Part shown: piece after piece, positions 37,341-44,565 of the stretch
Position numbering within the stretch: the first letter of the stretch is position 1
How the letters are laid out: each line of letters begins with the position of its first letter
Source of the DNA: Prosthecobacter sp.
GTDB lineage: Bacteria > Verrucomicrobiota > Verrucomicrobiia > Verrucomicrobiales > Verrucomicrobiaceae
NCBI RefSeq assembly: GCF_034366625.1
Contig: NZ_JAXMIH010000023.1
Location: 558,001-622,000 of the forward strand
Direction: 5' to 3'
Length of the DNA stretch: 64,000 bases
Made by a program: the position numbers and the translations under genes
The notes under the pieces: model-generated
What the model was told of the DNA's origin: nothing
What the model saw: the letters and a program-made list of their open reading frames with translations, nothing else
Database searches by the model: none

Positions 37341-37446
37341 GAACGCGGGCCTCCGAGCCCGCAGCGCTCCGCCACTTCGGGAGCGCCCACGACCTTCCCA
37401 ACGTCATCACTCCGACGACCCGCTGCGGGCTGAAGCCCGCGCTCCT
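37341..37446. repeat. Paired REP-type palindromes in inverted orientation
   Basis: Two hairpins face each other: GCGGGCCTCCGAGCCCGC at 37345-37362 and GCGGGCTGAAGCCCGC at 37425-37440. Their flanks are also inverted copies (AGCCCGCAGCG near 37356 against CGCTGCGGGCT at 37421). This is the layout of bacterial interspersed mosaic elements built from two REP units. It coincides with the end of similarity in the XRE gene. Confidence 0.7.
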
Positions 37447-37567
37447 TTTCTTCGCGTCTCCGCCGCCCTTGAGTGTGACCTAGGGGAAGGTGGGGCGGGA
37501 AGGGGAACAAAAAAACCAGCCTGCATCGCAGGCTGGTTCTTCACACCAACAGGAATGGGGGAGCGCG

Positions 37568-37756
37568 CTACTTGTTGCACTTCTCGCAGACCTTGTTGTC
37601 CTTCTCTGCCTTCACGCAGCAGGGATGCTCGCACTTGCCGCCCGCTTTCTGCGCTTTGTCACAGCAGCCGCCTTCTTTGTACTTCTTCTCCGCCGGGGCG
37701 CCGATGGCGAGAGCACAGCTCATGGCAAGGACGGTCAGGATGGATGTCAGTTTCAT
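37568..37756 (-). CDS. Tiny exported Cys-rich protein
   Basis: Unrecognised 62-residue protein. The signal peptide (LTSILTVLAMSCALAIGAPA) fixes the start at 37756. The ~40-residue mature part is lysine-rich with seven cysteines, including two CC pairs (GGCCDKAQK, EHPCCVKAEK) and a final CEKCNK. The pattern resembles a small periplasmic soft-metal binder in a metallothionein-like way, but no known family is recognised. The ACCCCATGG element lies about 120 bp upstream of its start and is shared with the divergent lipoprotein gene at 38021. Confidence 0.7.
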   Translation of the reverse strand: MKLTSILTVLAMSCALAIGAPAEKKYKEGGCCDKAQKAGGKCEHPCCVKAEKDNKVCEKCNK

Positions 37757-37877
37757 ATCGATTGTGGTTATGGGTTGGAATGGGGGAAGACAGGGGCTTC
37801 CCGTCTGTCTGTTAACGTCTGTCGCGGCATGCTCTGTCCTGCCTATCTGCGGCTTTTTGGTGTTGGCTACCACGGTA

Positions 37878-37895
37878 GGGTTACACCCCATGGCA
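37878..37895 (+). promoter_or_regulatory. Recurring ACCCCATGG element, copy 1
   Basis: GGGTTACACCCCATGGCA. It lies in the divergent gap between two Cys-rich secreted protein genes, about 125 bp from each start. It matches six other copies in the 44.4-60.6 kb region. Confidence 0.6.
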
Positions 37896-38020
37896 TAAAG
37901 CCAGGCGTGTCAGGCAACGTGCAGTCTGCCACGAAACGGCGAGAGAATCTATTTTCGCCTTTTCGCCTCCTTTCCAGACCGCTGGAAGAGTAACGAACAA
38001 CAAGCACACCCAAAAAACGT

Positions 38021-38338
38021 ATGAAAACATTGATGAAAACATTCCTGATGATCTGCGGCCTTTGCGTTGCCGGTCTCATGACCTCCTGCCAGGCTCCGGC
38101 CCGCGCGCTCACGCCCACCAGTGCCGTGACGTGCAACAAATGCGGCACCGTCTATTTCCAGGCTCCCTCCAGCGCCCCAGGCTCGGGCGGTAAAGGTTAC
38201 GTCACTTTGCGTGACAGCAGCCGCATGGACTGCCCGGACTGTGCGAACGAGGTCATCGCGTGGGTGAAGACTGGCAGCCTGACGAGGCACGTCTGCAAGT
38301 CCTGCAACGGTGCCTTGAATCACTGTGCACTGCATTAG
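38021..38338 (+). CDS. CNKCGTVYF-family lipoprotein, paralogue 1
   Basis: Lipoprotein of 105 residues. The lipobox (LMTSC) puts the lipidated Cys near residue 23. The mature part carries CNKCGTVYF, a Ser/Gly-rich linker ending SGGKGYVTLR, MDCPDC, WVKTGSLTRHVC, KSCNG and NHC..H. That gives three CxxC pairs and a terminal His/Cys, a pattern suited to two structural or soft-metal sites. Two close paralogues lie at 43402 and 61489; they share nearly the whole mature sequence and a GC-rich hairpin just downstream. No known family is recognised. Location in a copper island suggests envelope copper binding or sensing (inference). Confidence 0.75.
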   Translation: MKTLMKTFLMICGLCVAGLMTSCQAPARALTPTSAVTCNKCGTVYFQAPSSAPGSGGKGYVTLRDSSRMDCPDCANEVIAWVKTGSLTRHVCKSCNGALNHCALH

Positions 38339-38359
38339 TCTTGACGGTGCCTCATCCAT

Positions 38360-38391
38360 GAGGCCGCCTGCGTTTTCCCGCCGGCGGCCTC
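38360..38391 (+). terminator. Hairpin after lipoprotein paralogue 1
   Basis: Perfect 9-bp stem GAGGCCGCC / GGCGGCCTC with a 14-nt loop. There is no T-run after it, so it may serve as a stability hairpin or, with the convergent gene, as a bidirectional block. Equivalent hairpins follow paralogues 2 and 3. Confidence 0.6.
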
Positions 38392-38415
38392 CGGTTGGGT
38401 GGCACCGCAGATGCT

Positions 38416-38646
38416 TTAATGGTGCCCGGGGCACCAGAAGTGCTCGTAACCGCCACACCACTGATGGCCGTGGTGATGGTGGTGATGGCCGCAGAAGCGC
38501 CGGCACAGATGCTCGTGGATCGTGGATGTGGCCTTGTCGAACAGAGAAGCCGCCTGAGCCGGCATGGCAAAGGCGATGATAGTGACGAGTGCGAGCGCCG
38601 CACCGGCCCAGGTGAGCGGGCGATTGAGTTTGCTGGATGTGTTCAT
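38416..38646 (-). CDS. Tiny exported His-rich protein
   Basis: Unrecognised 76-residue protein with a signal peptide (LTWAGAALALVTIIAFAMPAQA). The mature ~45 residues include HEHLCRRFCGHHHHHHGHQWC and end HFWCPGHH, so over a quarter of residues are His and four are Cys. This strongly suggests binding of Cu, Zn or Ni in the periplasm. It converges on lipoprotein paralogue 1. A chance His-rich frame is unlikely because the signal peptide and AxA cleavage site are well formed. Confidence 0.68.
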   Translation of the reverse strand: MNTSSKLNRPLTWAGAALALVTIIAFAMPAQAASLFDKATSTIHEHLCRRFCGHHHHHHGHQWCGGYEHFWCPGHH

Positions 38647-38854
38647 GATGGATGTTGGCTGTGGTTGAAGCGACCCGCAGCTCTGTGGGGAGCAGAGAGT
38701 CCGGGCTTCGACGATCCTGTGGGCGGTCTATTCATGCCCTCTGGCAGATCCTGCCGGTGCCAGCGCAAGCCGGGGAGAAGCCAAGAAATGAGAGGCCGTG
38801 CGGGAATTTTTAGCGTAACCATTCATCACAAGGTGCGTCTGCACTGCTGAAGCC
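38647..38854. other. Divergent intergenic region
   Basis: About 208 bp between two divergent small secreted-protein genes, so it must hold both promoters. Neither the ACCCCATGG element nor the GGGTTT-N15-TTTGTC pair is present here. No clear sigma-70 hexamers or repeats were recognised. Confidence 0.4.
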
Positions 38855-39223
38855 ATGACACTCCTCCGTTCCATCGTTGTTCTTTTCGCGCTGCTGGCGC
38901 AGGCGTGGCCTGCGCAGGCCATGCTGCGTGAGACGGCGGTGAAAAAATGCGGGATGAGCTGCTGCGCTTCGCTGGGGGAGACGGACATGGATGCCTGCGG
39001 CTGTGCGGGGGCTCCGGTTCCGGCTGAACCGGCCCAGGTGCCGCCTGCGAGCGGACGCGAGCTGATGCAGCAGGTGGTTTGGGTGGTTTCGCATGAGTCG
39101 AAGCTTTCCGCACGCCCGCCGAGAAGTTTGGATGATGACGGAGCGCGCTCTGTGGTGCGTGATTTCGCGAAACAGCCGCAGCAGGTCCGCTTGCCAGTGC
39201 TGTTCTGCTCGCTCCTGAATTGA
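38855..39223 (+). CDS. Small exported Cys-containing protein upstream of MCO fusion 1
   Basis: Unrecognised 122-residue protein with a signal peptide (SIVVLFALLAQAWPAQA). The mature N-terminus has a Cys cluster, KKCGMSCCASLGETDMDACGC, with a Met close by; the rest is Pro/Arg-rich. It lies 104 bp before the first multicopper oxidase gene in the same direction, which suggests a copper-binding accessory of the oxidase (inference). Confidence 0.65.
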   Translation: MTLLRSIVVLFALLAQAWPAQAMLRETAVKKCGMSCCASLGETDMDACGCAGAPVPAEPAQVPPASGRELMQQVVWVVSHESKLSARPPRSLDDDGARSVVRDFAKQPQQVRLPVLFCSLLN

Positions 39224-39327
39224 GCTGGCGTCTCTGACAGACGCATTGTGCCCGCGCATCGCGATTCCCTCAGGGACATCAGAGCGCACGGGCGTGGTTC
39301 CGTGAACCTTCAACGACTCGATTCCCC

Positions 39328-41445
39328 ATGAAACGCTTTCTCCTTCTCGCCCTCTTCTGGCCTCCCTTGGCCGTCTTGGCCTGTGACAACTGCAAAACTC
39401 CGAAACCTGCCGCCGGCCAGCGGGTGGTGGAATACGATCTCATCATCGCTGAACAAACTGTGAGCCCGGCGGGCAAGGCGGTGCGCGGCTTCACCATCAA
39501 TGGCGGCATTCCAGGGCCGACGCTGCGTTTTCGTGAGGGCGACTTCGCCCGCATCCGTGTTCATAATCAGCTCAAGCACGAAACGACCTCGACTCACTGG
39601 CACGGCCTGCTGCTGCCGAATGAGCAGGATGGCGTGCCGCATGTGACCACGCCGCCCATTCAGCCGGGGACGACGCACACGTTTGGCTTCGATCTGCGGC
39701 ACAGCGGCACCTACTGGTATCACTCACACACGCACTTGCAGGAGCAGAACGGCGTGTTTGGCAGCATCGTGGTGCTGCCGCGTGGCGGCGAGCCGGTGAA
39801 GGCGGATCACGAACAGGTGCTGGTGCTGTCTGACTGGACCAACACGGACCCCATGGAGGTCATGCGCATGCTGATGCGCGGCAGCGATTACTTCGGGCTG
39901 ATGCGGCGGAACTCGCAGTCCATCCTCGGCGCGTGGCAGCGCGGCAACCTGAAGGACTACTTTCAGCGTGAATGGGACCGCATGATGCCGATGGACGTGT
40001 CCGACGTGGGCTATCACGCGTTTCTCATCAATGGCCAGCGCCAGACACAGATCGAGGGCAAGCCCGGCGAACGTGTGCGGCTGCGGATCGTGAATGCCTC
40101 GGCGGCCTCGTATTTTTATCTGAACTCTTCGGCCGGACCGATGACCATCGTCGCTGCTGACGGACCACCGGTGCAGCCGGTGCAGGTGGATCGCTTCCTC
40201 ATGGCGATTGCGGAGACGTATGATGTGATCATCACCATTCCGGCCAGTGGTGAGTATGAGCTGCGGGCCACCACGCAGGATGGCAGCGGGCATGTTTCGG
40301 CCTTTTTTGGCTCTGGAGGCCTCAAACCGGCCACCGATCCGCCGAAGCCGAATCTCTATCAAATGGACGAGATGTTGAATCTCGCTCTGGAGGAGCAGGA
40401 GGACGATGCGCGCGCCTCTTTGAAGCTACCAAGACCTGGATCGCCCTATCGTGTGCTGCGGTCAGTGAAGGACACGACTTTGCCTGCGAAACTGCCACGC
40501 CGTAAGATCACGATGCACCTGACGGGCGACATGAACCGCTACATCTGGGGTTTCGACGGCAAGACCATCGCGCAAGAGCCCTATGTGATGATCAAGCGTG
40601 GCGAGATCATCGAGCTTGAGCTGGTGAACGACACAATGATGCATCACCCGATCCATCTGCACGGCCACTTCTTCCGCCTGCTGATGGGCAACGGCCGCCA
40701 CTCACCACTGAAGCACACCGTGGATGTGCCGCCGATGAGCAAACGCACGGTCGAGTTCGAGGCGAACGAGGCCAAGGACTGGATGTTTCACTGCCACATC
40801 CTTTATCACATGATGAGCGGCATGGCGCGGGTGTTCCGGTATGAGGATGAAGTTCGGAGTCCCGGCTTTAGCCGGAAAACGCCCACGCAGGCCGAACCTA
40901 CTCCCGAAAACCACAGCCTGCATCACTCCGCCGGTCTCGGCGAGCACAGCCACGACATGGCCTACGTCTGGGGCGCGGCCTCGATCCAGTCGCACATGAG
41001 TGAGGGGCTGCTCACGCTCATGAATCCGAAGAACGATCTCCTGCTGGCCTGGGAAGTCGGCTGGCAGGGCGTGGACAATCCTGAATACGAGATCGACGCG
41101 CTCTACCAGCGCTACTTCAACATGAACTTCCAGGCCTTCGTCGGCGGACGCTTCACCAACGATCCCGATGCGCAAAACCGGGCCGTCGTAGGCATCAACT
41201 ACCGCCTGCCGCTCATGGTCTGGGCCAATGTCAGTCTCGACAGTGAAGGCGACGCCAGGTTCACCCTCGCCAAGCGCTTCCAGCTCACCCCGCGTCTCGG
41301 TGTCTGGGGCCGCGTGGAGTATGACACGAACACGCGCTGGGAATGGACCACTGGCGCGGACTGCACGCTCACGCGCCGCACCTCGCTCATCGCCCAGTAT
41401 CATTCGCAGTTCGGCCTCGGGGCCGGGCTGCTGTTCCGCTTTTGA
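39328..41445 (+). CDS. Multicopper oxidase fused to CopB-like outer-membrane barrel (fusion 1)
   Basis: Protein of 705 residues with a signal peptide (FLLLALFWPPLAVLAC). The first ~510 residues form a CopA/CueO-type multicopper oxidase with all four copper motifs: THWHG, WYHSH, HPIHLHGH and HCHILYHMMSGM (T1 Cys, His and axial Met). It would oxidise Cu(I) to Cu(II) outside the cytoplasm. After a linker, the last ~165 residues (AYVWGAASIQ onward) look like a CopB-type outer-membrane beta-barrel: alternating hydrophobic strands, 'QFGLGAGLLFRF', and a C-terminal Phe as expected for barrel assembly. The linker encodes a palindromic CCGGCTTTAGCCGG sequence. It lacks the Met-rich insert seen in fusion 2 (55.7 kb). 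Confidence 0.88.
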   Translation: MKRFLLLALFWPPLAVLACDNCKTPKPAAGQRVVEYDLIIAEQTVSPAGKAVRGFTINGGIPGPTLRFREGDFARIRVHNQLKHETTSTHWHGLLLPNEQDGVPHVTTPPIQPGTTHTFGFDLRHSGTYWYHSHTHLQEQNGVFGSIVVLPRGGEPVKADHEQVLVLSDWTNTDPMEVMRMLMRGSDYFGLMRRNSQSILGAWQRGNLKDYFQREWDRMMPMDVSDVGYHAFLINGQRQTQIEGKPGERVRLRIVNASAASYFYLNSSAGPMTIVAADGPPVQPVQVDRFLMAIAETYDVIITIPASGEYELRATTQDGSGHVSAFFGSGGLKPATDPPKPNLYQMDEMLNLALEEQEDDARASLKLPRPGSPYRVLRSVKDTTLPAKLPRRKITMHLTGDMNRYIWGFDGKTIAQEPYVMIKRGEIIELELVNDTMMHHPIHLHGHFFRLLMGNGRHSPLKHTVDVPPMSKRTVEFEANEAKDWMFHCHILYHMMSGMARVFRYEDEVRSPGFSRKTPTQAEPTPENHSLHHSAGLGEHSHDMAYVWGAASIQSHMSEGLLTLMNPKNDLLLAWEVGWQGVDNPEYEIDALYQRYFNMNFQAFVGGRFTNDPDAQNRAVVGINYRLPLMVWANVSLDSEGDARFTLAKRFQLTPRLGVWGRVEYDTNTRWEWTTGADCTLTRRTSLIAQYHSQFGLGAGLLFRF
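40862..40875. repeat. In-frame palindrome inside MCO fusion 1
   Basis: CCGGCTTTAGCCGG, a perfect palindrome with 6-bp arms and a TT centre. It is translated in the linker between the oxidase and barrel domains (RSPGFSRKTPT). It looks like a dispersed intergenic palindrome captured in a coding linker. Confidence 0.5.
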
Positions 41446-41487
41446 TGACGCACGTCATCATGTCAAAACCCCAAACCACCCAACATC

Positions 41488-41751
41488 ATGAAAACAAAAC
41501 TCCGCACTCTGCTCACCACTGCCTTGCTTGGCTTCGCCCTCGCGTCCTGTTCATCGCCTACACCTGCGGTCGCAGCCGACGTGAGGCCCTACACGCTTAA
41601 AACCTGCCTCGTGAGCGGCAACGAACTCGGCAGCATGGGCAAGCCGATCACCAAGGTTTACGACAGCCAGGAGATCAAATTCTGCTGCAAGCCCTGCATC
41701 AAGAAGTTCGAGGCCAATCCGGCCAAGTATCTGGCGAAGCTCAAGAAATAG
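41488..41751 (+). CDS. TRASH/YHS-like metal-binding lipoprotein, paralogue 1
   Basis: Lipoprotein of 87 residues: signal peptide and lipobox (LASC), then a compact domain with TCLVSGNELGSM, a short beta stretch, KFCCKPCIKKFEANPAKYL. The spacing C...CC..C with a following F/Y-rich helix resembles the TRASH/YHS zinc-ribbon-like domains seen in copper-handling proteins. It starts 43 bp after MCO fusion 1 and is likely co-transcribed. A close paralogue is at 44566. Confidence 0.75.
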   Translation: MKTKLRTLLTTALLGFALASCSSPTPAVAADVRPYTLKTCLVSGNELGSMGKPITKVYDSQEIKFCCKPCIKKFEANPAKYLAKLKK

Positions 41752-41836
41752 GCTTCACCCGCTGCGGCAATTGCTCTGGAATGTGCCTCCCTTGCGCTGT
41801 TGCTGGTAAAGCGCCGCAGGGGGCCATGTTTTCAGA

Positions 41837-41863
41837 GGGTTTGAGGCACCGGCGGTGTTTGTC
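41837..41863 (+). promoter_or_regulatory. Predicted ECF-sigma promoter of the sigma operon
   Basis: GGGTTT, a 15-bp spacer, then TTTGTC. The same hexamers with the same spacer length occur at 43328-43354. -35 GG(G/A)-type and -10 GTC elements with about 15-17 bp between them are usual for ECF sigma factors. It lies about 30 bp before the predicted anti-sigma gene start, so the operon is probably autoregulated. Confidence 0.6.
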
Positions 41864-41893
41864 TGATTGAATCCCGGCGAAACCAGTCTCACG

Positions 41894-42241
41894 ATGAAAT
41901 CGTCTTCCAACACCCCTGTCATGAATGATGATGAACTCCACCGTGTGCTCCGCCAGACGCCTGCGCAGATCAAACTGCCGGACTCTTTCGGGCGTGAAGT
42001 CTGGTCCCGCATCGAGGTGGAGGCATCCCTCACTTTCCGCGCCTGCATCAGCCGGCTTGCGCAGTCGCTGTTTGCCACGCTGGCACGCCCGCTGCCTGCT
42101 GCGCTGACGATTGCTGCCAGCATCGCCTTGGGTGCATTGCTGGGTGGATGGGGACAGGTGGAGAATGCGGAAGCCGCTGAAATGGCCTATGTCGAGTCCA
42201 TTCACCCGCTGCTGCAGAGCATCGAGGAGAATATGCCATGA
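41894..42241 (+). CDS. Predicted anti-sigma factor (CnrY-like position)
   Basis: 115-residue protein with a soluble N-terminal half (DDELHRVLRQTPAQIKLPDSFGREVWSRIE) and one transmembrane helix (PLPAALTIAASIALGALLGGW, about 75-95), then a short periplasmic tail. The layout fits an anti-sigma factor that holds an ECF factor at the membrane. Its sequence is too divergent to assign by family. It is followed, with a 4-bp overlap, by a CnrX-like sensor, and then the sigma gene: the order of cnrYXH in Cupriavidus. The ATG at 41894 is chosen over a TTG at 41867. Confidence 0.68.
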   Translation: MKSSSNTPVMNDDELHRVLRQTPAQIKLPDSFGREVWSRIEVEASLTFRACISRLAQSLFATLARPLPAALTIAASIALGALLGGWGQVENAEAAEMAYVESIHPLLQSIEENMP

Positions 42242-42717
42242 GACGCGGGCAGTTCATCCTGGTCATCGCCCTGGCTCTTGGTGTGTGCATGTTCTTCTGC
42301 TCGCACTATTGGCTGCGTGAGCAGCCGGTTTCGAATGCGATGCCGCAGGAGCGTGAAAGCCTGCTGCCGGAACTGGAGTGGTTGCGACAGCGATTGCGGC
42401 TCGACGAGGCGCAGTTTGAGAAGGTGAAGGCGCTTCATCTGGCTTATCGGCCCAAATGCCAGGAGCTGTGCATGCGCGCCCAAGAGGCGGAAGCCGCGCT
42501 GAGGGCGGTGATGCGCGATCCGCAGAAGGATCCATCGGCAGCGCTTAAAACCCGTGCCGAACTCCAGGTCGAATGCCAGCAGGCCATGCTGGCGCATGTG
42601 CGGCAGACCGCCGCCTGCATGACGCCGGAGCAGGCGAAGCATTATCTCGACACCCTGCTGCCCCATGTGCTGGGCCTCAGGCTCCCGCGTGACAGCGAAT
42701 CTTCCCGTTCCCGCTGA
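42238..42717 (+). CDS. Membrane-anchored periplasmic metal sensor (CnrX/Spy-like)
   Basis: 159-residue protein with an N-terminal membrane anchor (FILVIALALGVCMFFCSHYWL) and an all-helical periplasmic domain: LPELEWLRQRLRLDEAQFEKV, LHLAYRPKCQELCMRAQEAE, ECQQAMLAHVRQTAACMTPEQAKHY. This four-helix layout with a 'MTPEQ...Y' end is typical of the CnrX/NccX/Spy-CpxP-like heavy-metal sensors. Cys and Met residues within the helices (CQELCM, ECQQAM) are candidate metal ligands. It overlaps both neighbours and would transmit metal binding to the anti-sigma factor. Confidence 0.75.
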   Translation: MRRGQFILVIALALGVCMFFCSHYWLREQPVSNAMPQERESLLPELEWLRQRLRLDEAQFEKVKALHLAYRPKCQELCMRAQEAEAALRAVMRDPQKDPSAALKTRAELQVECQQAMLAHVRQTAACMTPEQAKHYLDTLLPHVLGLRLPRDSESSRSR

Positions 42718-43286
42718 TGCCCGAGGCTCCTCCCGACGCCGACATCCTCGCCATGCAGCGCCTCGCTGCCGGGGACGATCTGGCCTTGAACGAGATCATG
42801 AACCGCTGGCGGGACAAGGTGGCCGCCTTCCTGAAACGCATGACCGGTGATCCTGACACCGCCGTGGATCTGGCGCAGGAGACCTTCGTGCGCCTTTACC
42901 AGCACTGTGGCTCCTACTCGCCCAGCGCGGCCTTTCCCACCTACCTGTTCCGCATCGCCGCCAATCTCGCCCGCAATCATCAGCGCTGGCGTCGCAGTCA
43001 TCCGACCGTGGCTCTTGAGGACGAAGAACGAGCCGGGAGCGAAACGCCCGACCACCAGTCTTCTCCCGATGCGAACATGGACAATGGCGAGCGTCTGCAT
43101 GCCATCGAAGCCGCCATCGCGGCGCTGCCGCCGGATCTGCGCGAGGCCATGCTGCTCTTCACCTATGAGGACCTGAGCTATGCGCAGATTGCCGAGGCGG
43201 CCCATTGCGGCAGCAAGGCGGTGGAGACGCGCATCTACCGCGCGCGGCAGATCCTCAAGAGCGTGCTAAAGGATTTCGACGCCTGA
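42717..43286 (+). CDS. ECF-type RNA polymerase sigma factor (CnrH-like context)
   Basis: 189-residue ECF sigma factor. Region 2 (residues about 15-90) has DPDTAVDLAQETFVRLYQH and AFPTYLFRIAANLARNHQRW; region 4 (about 130-185) has LPPDLREAMLLFTYEDLSYAQIAEAAHCGSKAVETRIYRAR, the -35-binding helix-turn-helix. The acidic linker carries SSPDANMDNGE. It overlaps the sensor gene by 1 bp (TGATG), so the three proteins are made together. Predicted targets are the two GGGTTT-N15-TTTGTC promoters. Confidence 0.93.
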   Translation: MPEAPPDADILAMQRLAAGDDLALNEIMNRWRDKVAAFLKRMTGDPDTAVDLAQETFVRLYQHCGSYSPSAAFPTYLFRIAANLARNHQRWRRSHPTVALEDEERAGSETPDHQSSPDANMDNGERLHAIEAAIAALPPDLREAMLLFTYEDLSYAQIAEAAHCGSKAVETRIYRARQILKSVLKDFDA

Positions 43287-43327
43287 GCCGATCTTGCGGC
43301 GGTGAAGGCTGTTCTTGGCCCTTTCAA

Positions 43328-43354
43328 GGGTTTGCACCGCCGGTGGTGTTTGTC
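43328..43354 (+). promoter_or_regulatory. Predicted ECF-sigma promoter of lipoprotein paralogue 2
   Basis: GGGTTT, 15-bp spacer, TTTGTC, identical in both hexamers and spacing to the element at 41837. It lies about 48 bp before the ATG of the CNKCGTVYF lipoprotein gene, leaving a leader of about 40 nt. Confidence 0.6.
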
Positions 43355-43401
43355 GCAGTGAAGGCAGATCGACTGCCGCAAGCTCAAACCAAACACACAT
43401 C

Positions 43402-43707
43402 ATGAAAACGAAACTCATCCGCTCCCTGTTCCTCGGCCTCGCCGCAGTCGCCCTTGTCTCCTGTCAGGCTCCGTCCTCGACTCCCACCAGCGCCGTGAGC
43501 TGCAACAAATGCGGCACCGTCTATTTCAAATCCCCCGCCTCCTCGTCAGCTCCTGGCGGCAAAGGCTTCGTCACCCTGCGTCCTGCCAGCAGCATGGACT
43601 GCGCAGACTGCGAAAACAAGGTCGTCGCCTGGTTGAAGACCGGCAGCCTCACCCGGCACACCTGCAAGACCTGCGGCGGCACGCTGAATCATTGCACGCA
43701 GCACTAG
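43402..43707 (+). CDS. CNKCGTVYF-family lipoprotein, paralogue 2
   Basis: Lipoprotein of 101 residues: signal and lipobox (LVSC), then CNKCGTVYF, Ser-rich linker, GGKGFVTLR, MDCADC, WLKTGSLTRHTC, KTCGG, NHCTQH. It keeps every Cys of paralogue 1. It sits directly after the sigma operon and carries its own ECF-like promoter, so it is the best candidate regulon member. The start at 43402 is chosen for the signal peptide. Confidence 0.78.
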   Translation: MKTKLIRSLFLGLAAVALVSCQAPSSTPTSAVSCNKCGTVYFKSPASSSAPGGKGFVTLRPASSMDCADCENKVVAWLKTGSLTRHTCKTCGGTLNHCTQH

Positions 43708-43727
43708 TCGTGTGACCGAATCCCCTT

Positions 43728-43759
43728 GGGCCGCCTGCGCTTGCAGATGCGGGCGGCCC
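43728..43759 (+). terminator. Hairpin after lipoprotein paralogue 2
   Basis: 8-bp stem GGGCCGCC / GGCGGCCC with a 16-nt loop, ending in a weak pyrimidine stretch (TTCCCT). Same position and similar stem as the hairpins after paralogues 1 and 3. Confidence 0.55.
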
Positions 43760-43786
43760 TTCCCTCACAACCAAGGCACTAACACC

Positions 43787-44164
43787 ATGAACATCCTGAC
43801 CAAACTCTGCGGCTTTGCTCTCTTCGTCACCCTCTGGATGCCATCCACGGCTGCGGCACGTCGGCCCATTGGCATCGCCATGGCCGGTGTTATCCAAAGC
43901 GTCGATCATTCCACCCGATGGATCGTTTTCGCGCAGGATGGCGGCCCAGTGCGCCGCTTCGTCTATTCGGAATGGGCCAAGTTCAGGCACGGTCACATTG
44001 ACATCTCGCCTGCTCACTTGAAGGCCGGTATGCGTGTTCAACTTAGCCACCACAACCCGCTGTTCGGTCCGGATTACGTCAGCCAGATCATGCTGCTTAA
44101 TCCACCGCGTGAGGATGACGGGGAAGGCAGCAGCACCACGCCGCTTCCGTCGCATAACGGGTAG
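43787..44164 (+). CDS. Small exported protein, function unknown
   Basis: 125-residue protein with a signal peptide (LCGFALFVTLWMPSTAAA). The mature part looks like a small beta-barrel: GVIQSVDHSTRWIVFAQ, VRRFVYSEWAKF, HLKAGMRVQLSHHNPLFGPDYVSQIML. This resembles OB-like 'DUF5666-type' exported domains by pattern, but that link is weak. The C-terminus is acidic and Ser/Thr-rich. The start at 43787 is set by the signal peptide. It lies between copper-island lipoproteins in the same direction. Confidence 0.65.
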   Translation: MNILTKLCGFALFVTLWMPSTAAARRPIGIAMAGVIQSVDHSTRWIVFAQDGGPVRRFVYSEWAKFRHGHIDISPAHLKAGMRVQLSHHNPLFGPDYVSQIMLLNPPREDDGEGSSTTPLPSHNG

Positions 44165-44243
44165 TGAATGTGCGAACCCAATTTTTTCAACAAAGAGAAA
44201 CAGAAAGAAAGACAAAGGTAAGAAATTGAAACACACCAACATC

Positions 44244-44426
44244 ATGAAAACGACACTGAAATCCACCTTGGCCGCGCTGAGCGTTGCCCTCCTCGTGAGC
44301 TTCACCAGCTCCGGCTGTAAGAGTTCCCATCCTGGTTCCGGGACAGGAACGCACAACATGGGAGTTGGCCCCAAAGCCAGTTCCCCGATGGACGATGAAG
44401 ACATGCCCGGTCGTCCGCTGAGATGA
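44244..44426 (+). CDS. Tiny lipoprotein, function unknown
   Basis: 60-residue protein with a signal peptide and lipobox (SGC, Cys near residue 24) and a short mature tail containing KSSHPGSGTGTHNMG and ending MDDEDMPGRPLR. It has two His and several Met but no further Cys. Nothing else is recognised. The start at 44244 is chosen because the upstream in-frame sequence is not signal-like. Confidence 0.6.
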   Translation: MKTTLKSTLAALSVALLVSFTSSGCKSSHPGSGTGTHNMGVGPKASSPMDDEDMPGRPLR

Positions 44427-44443
44427 CGCGCCAACCCAAAGCA

Positions 44444-44460
44444 GGGTTATACCCCATTGC
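44444..44460 (+). promoter_or_regulatory. Recurring ACCCCATGG-type element, copy 2
   Basis: GGGTTATACCCCATTGC, one base off the usual ATGG. About 105 bp upstream of the second TRASH/YHS-like lipoprotein gene. Confidence 0.5.
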
Positions 44461-44565
44461 CACCATCCGTTCCCGTCGGGCACCAGTGCTGAAAGAACGA
44501 CAACCAGAGGACTTCCCGAAGCCGAAGTATCTCTGCCAATGCAACAACATGCCATCATCCACACC

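Noticed and set aside
37757-37891. N-terminal extension of the tiny Cys-rich protein beginning MGCNPTVV
   Set aside because: The extension runs through the ACCCCATGG element and would bury the signal peptide; the ATG at 37756 is better.
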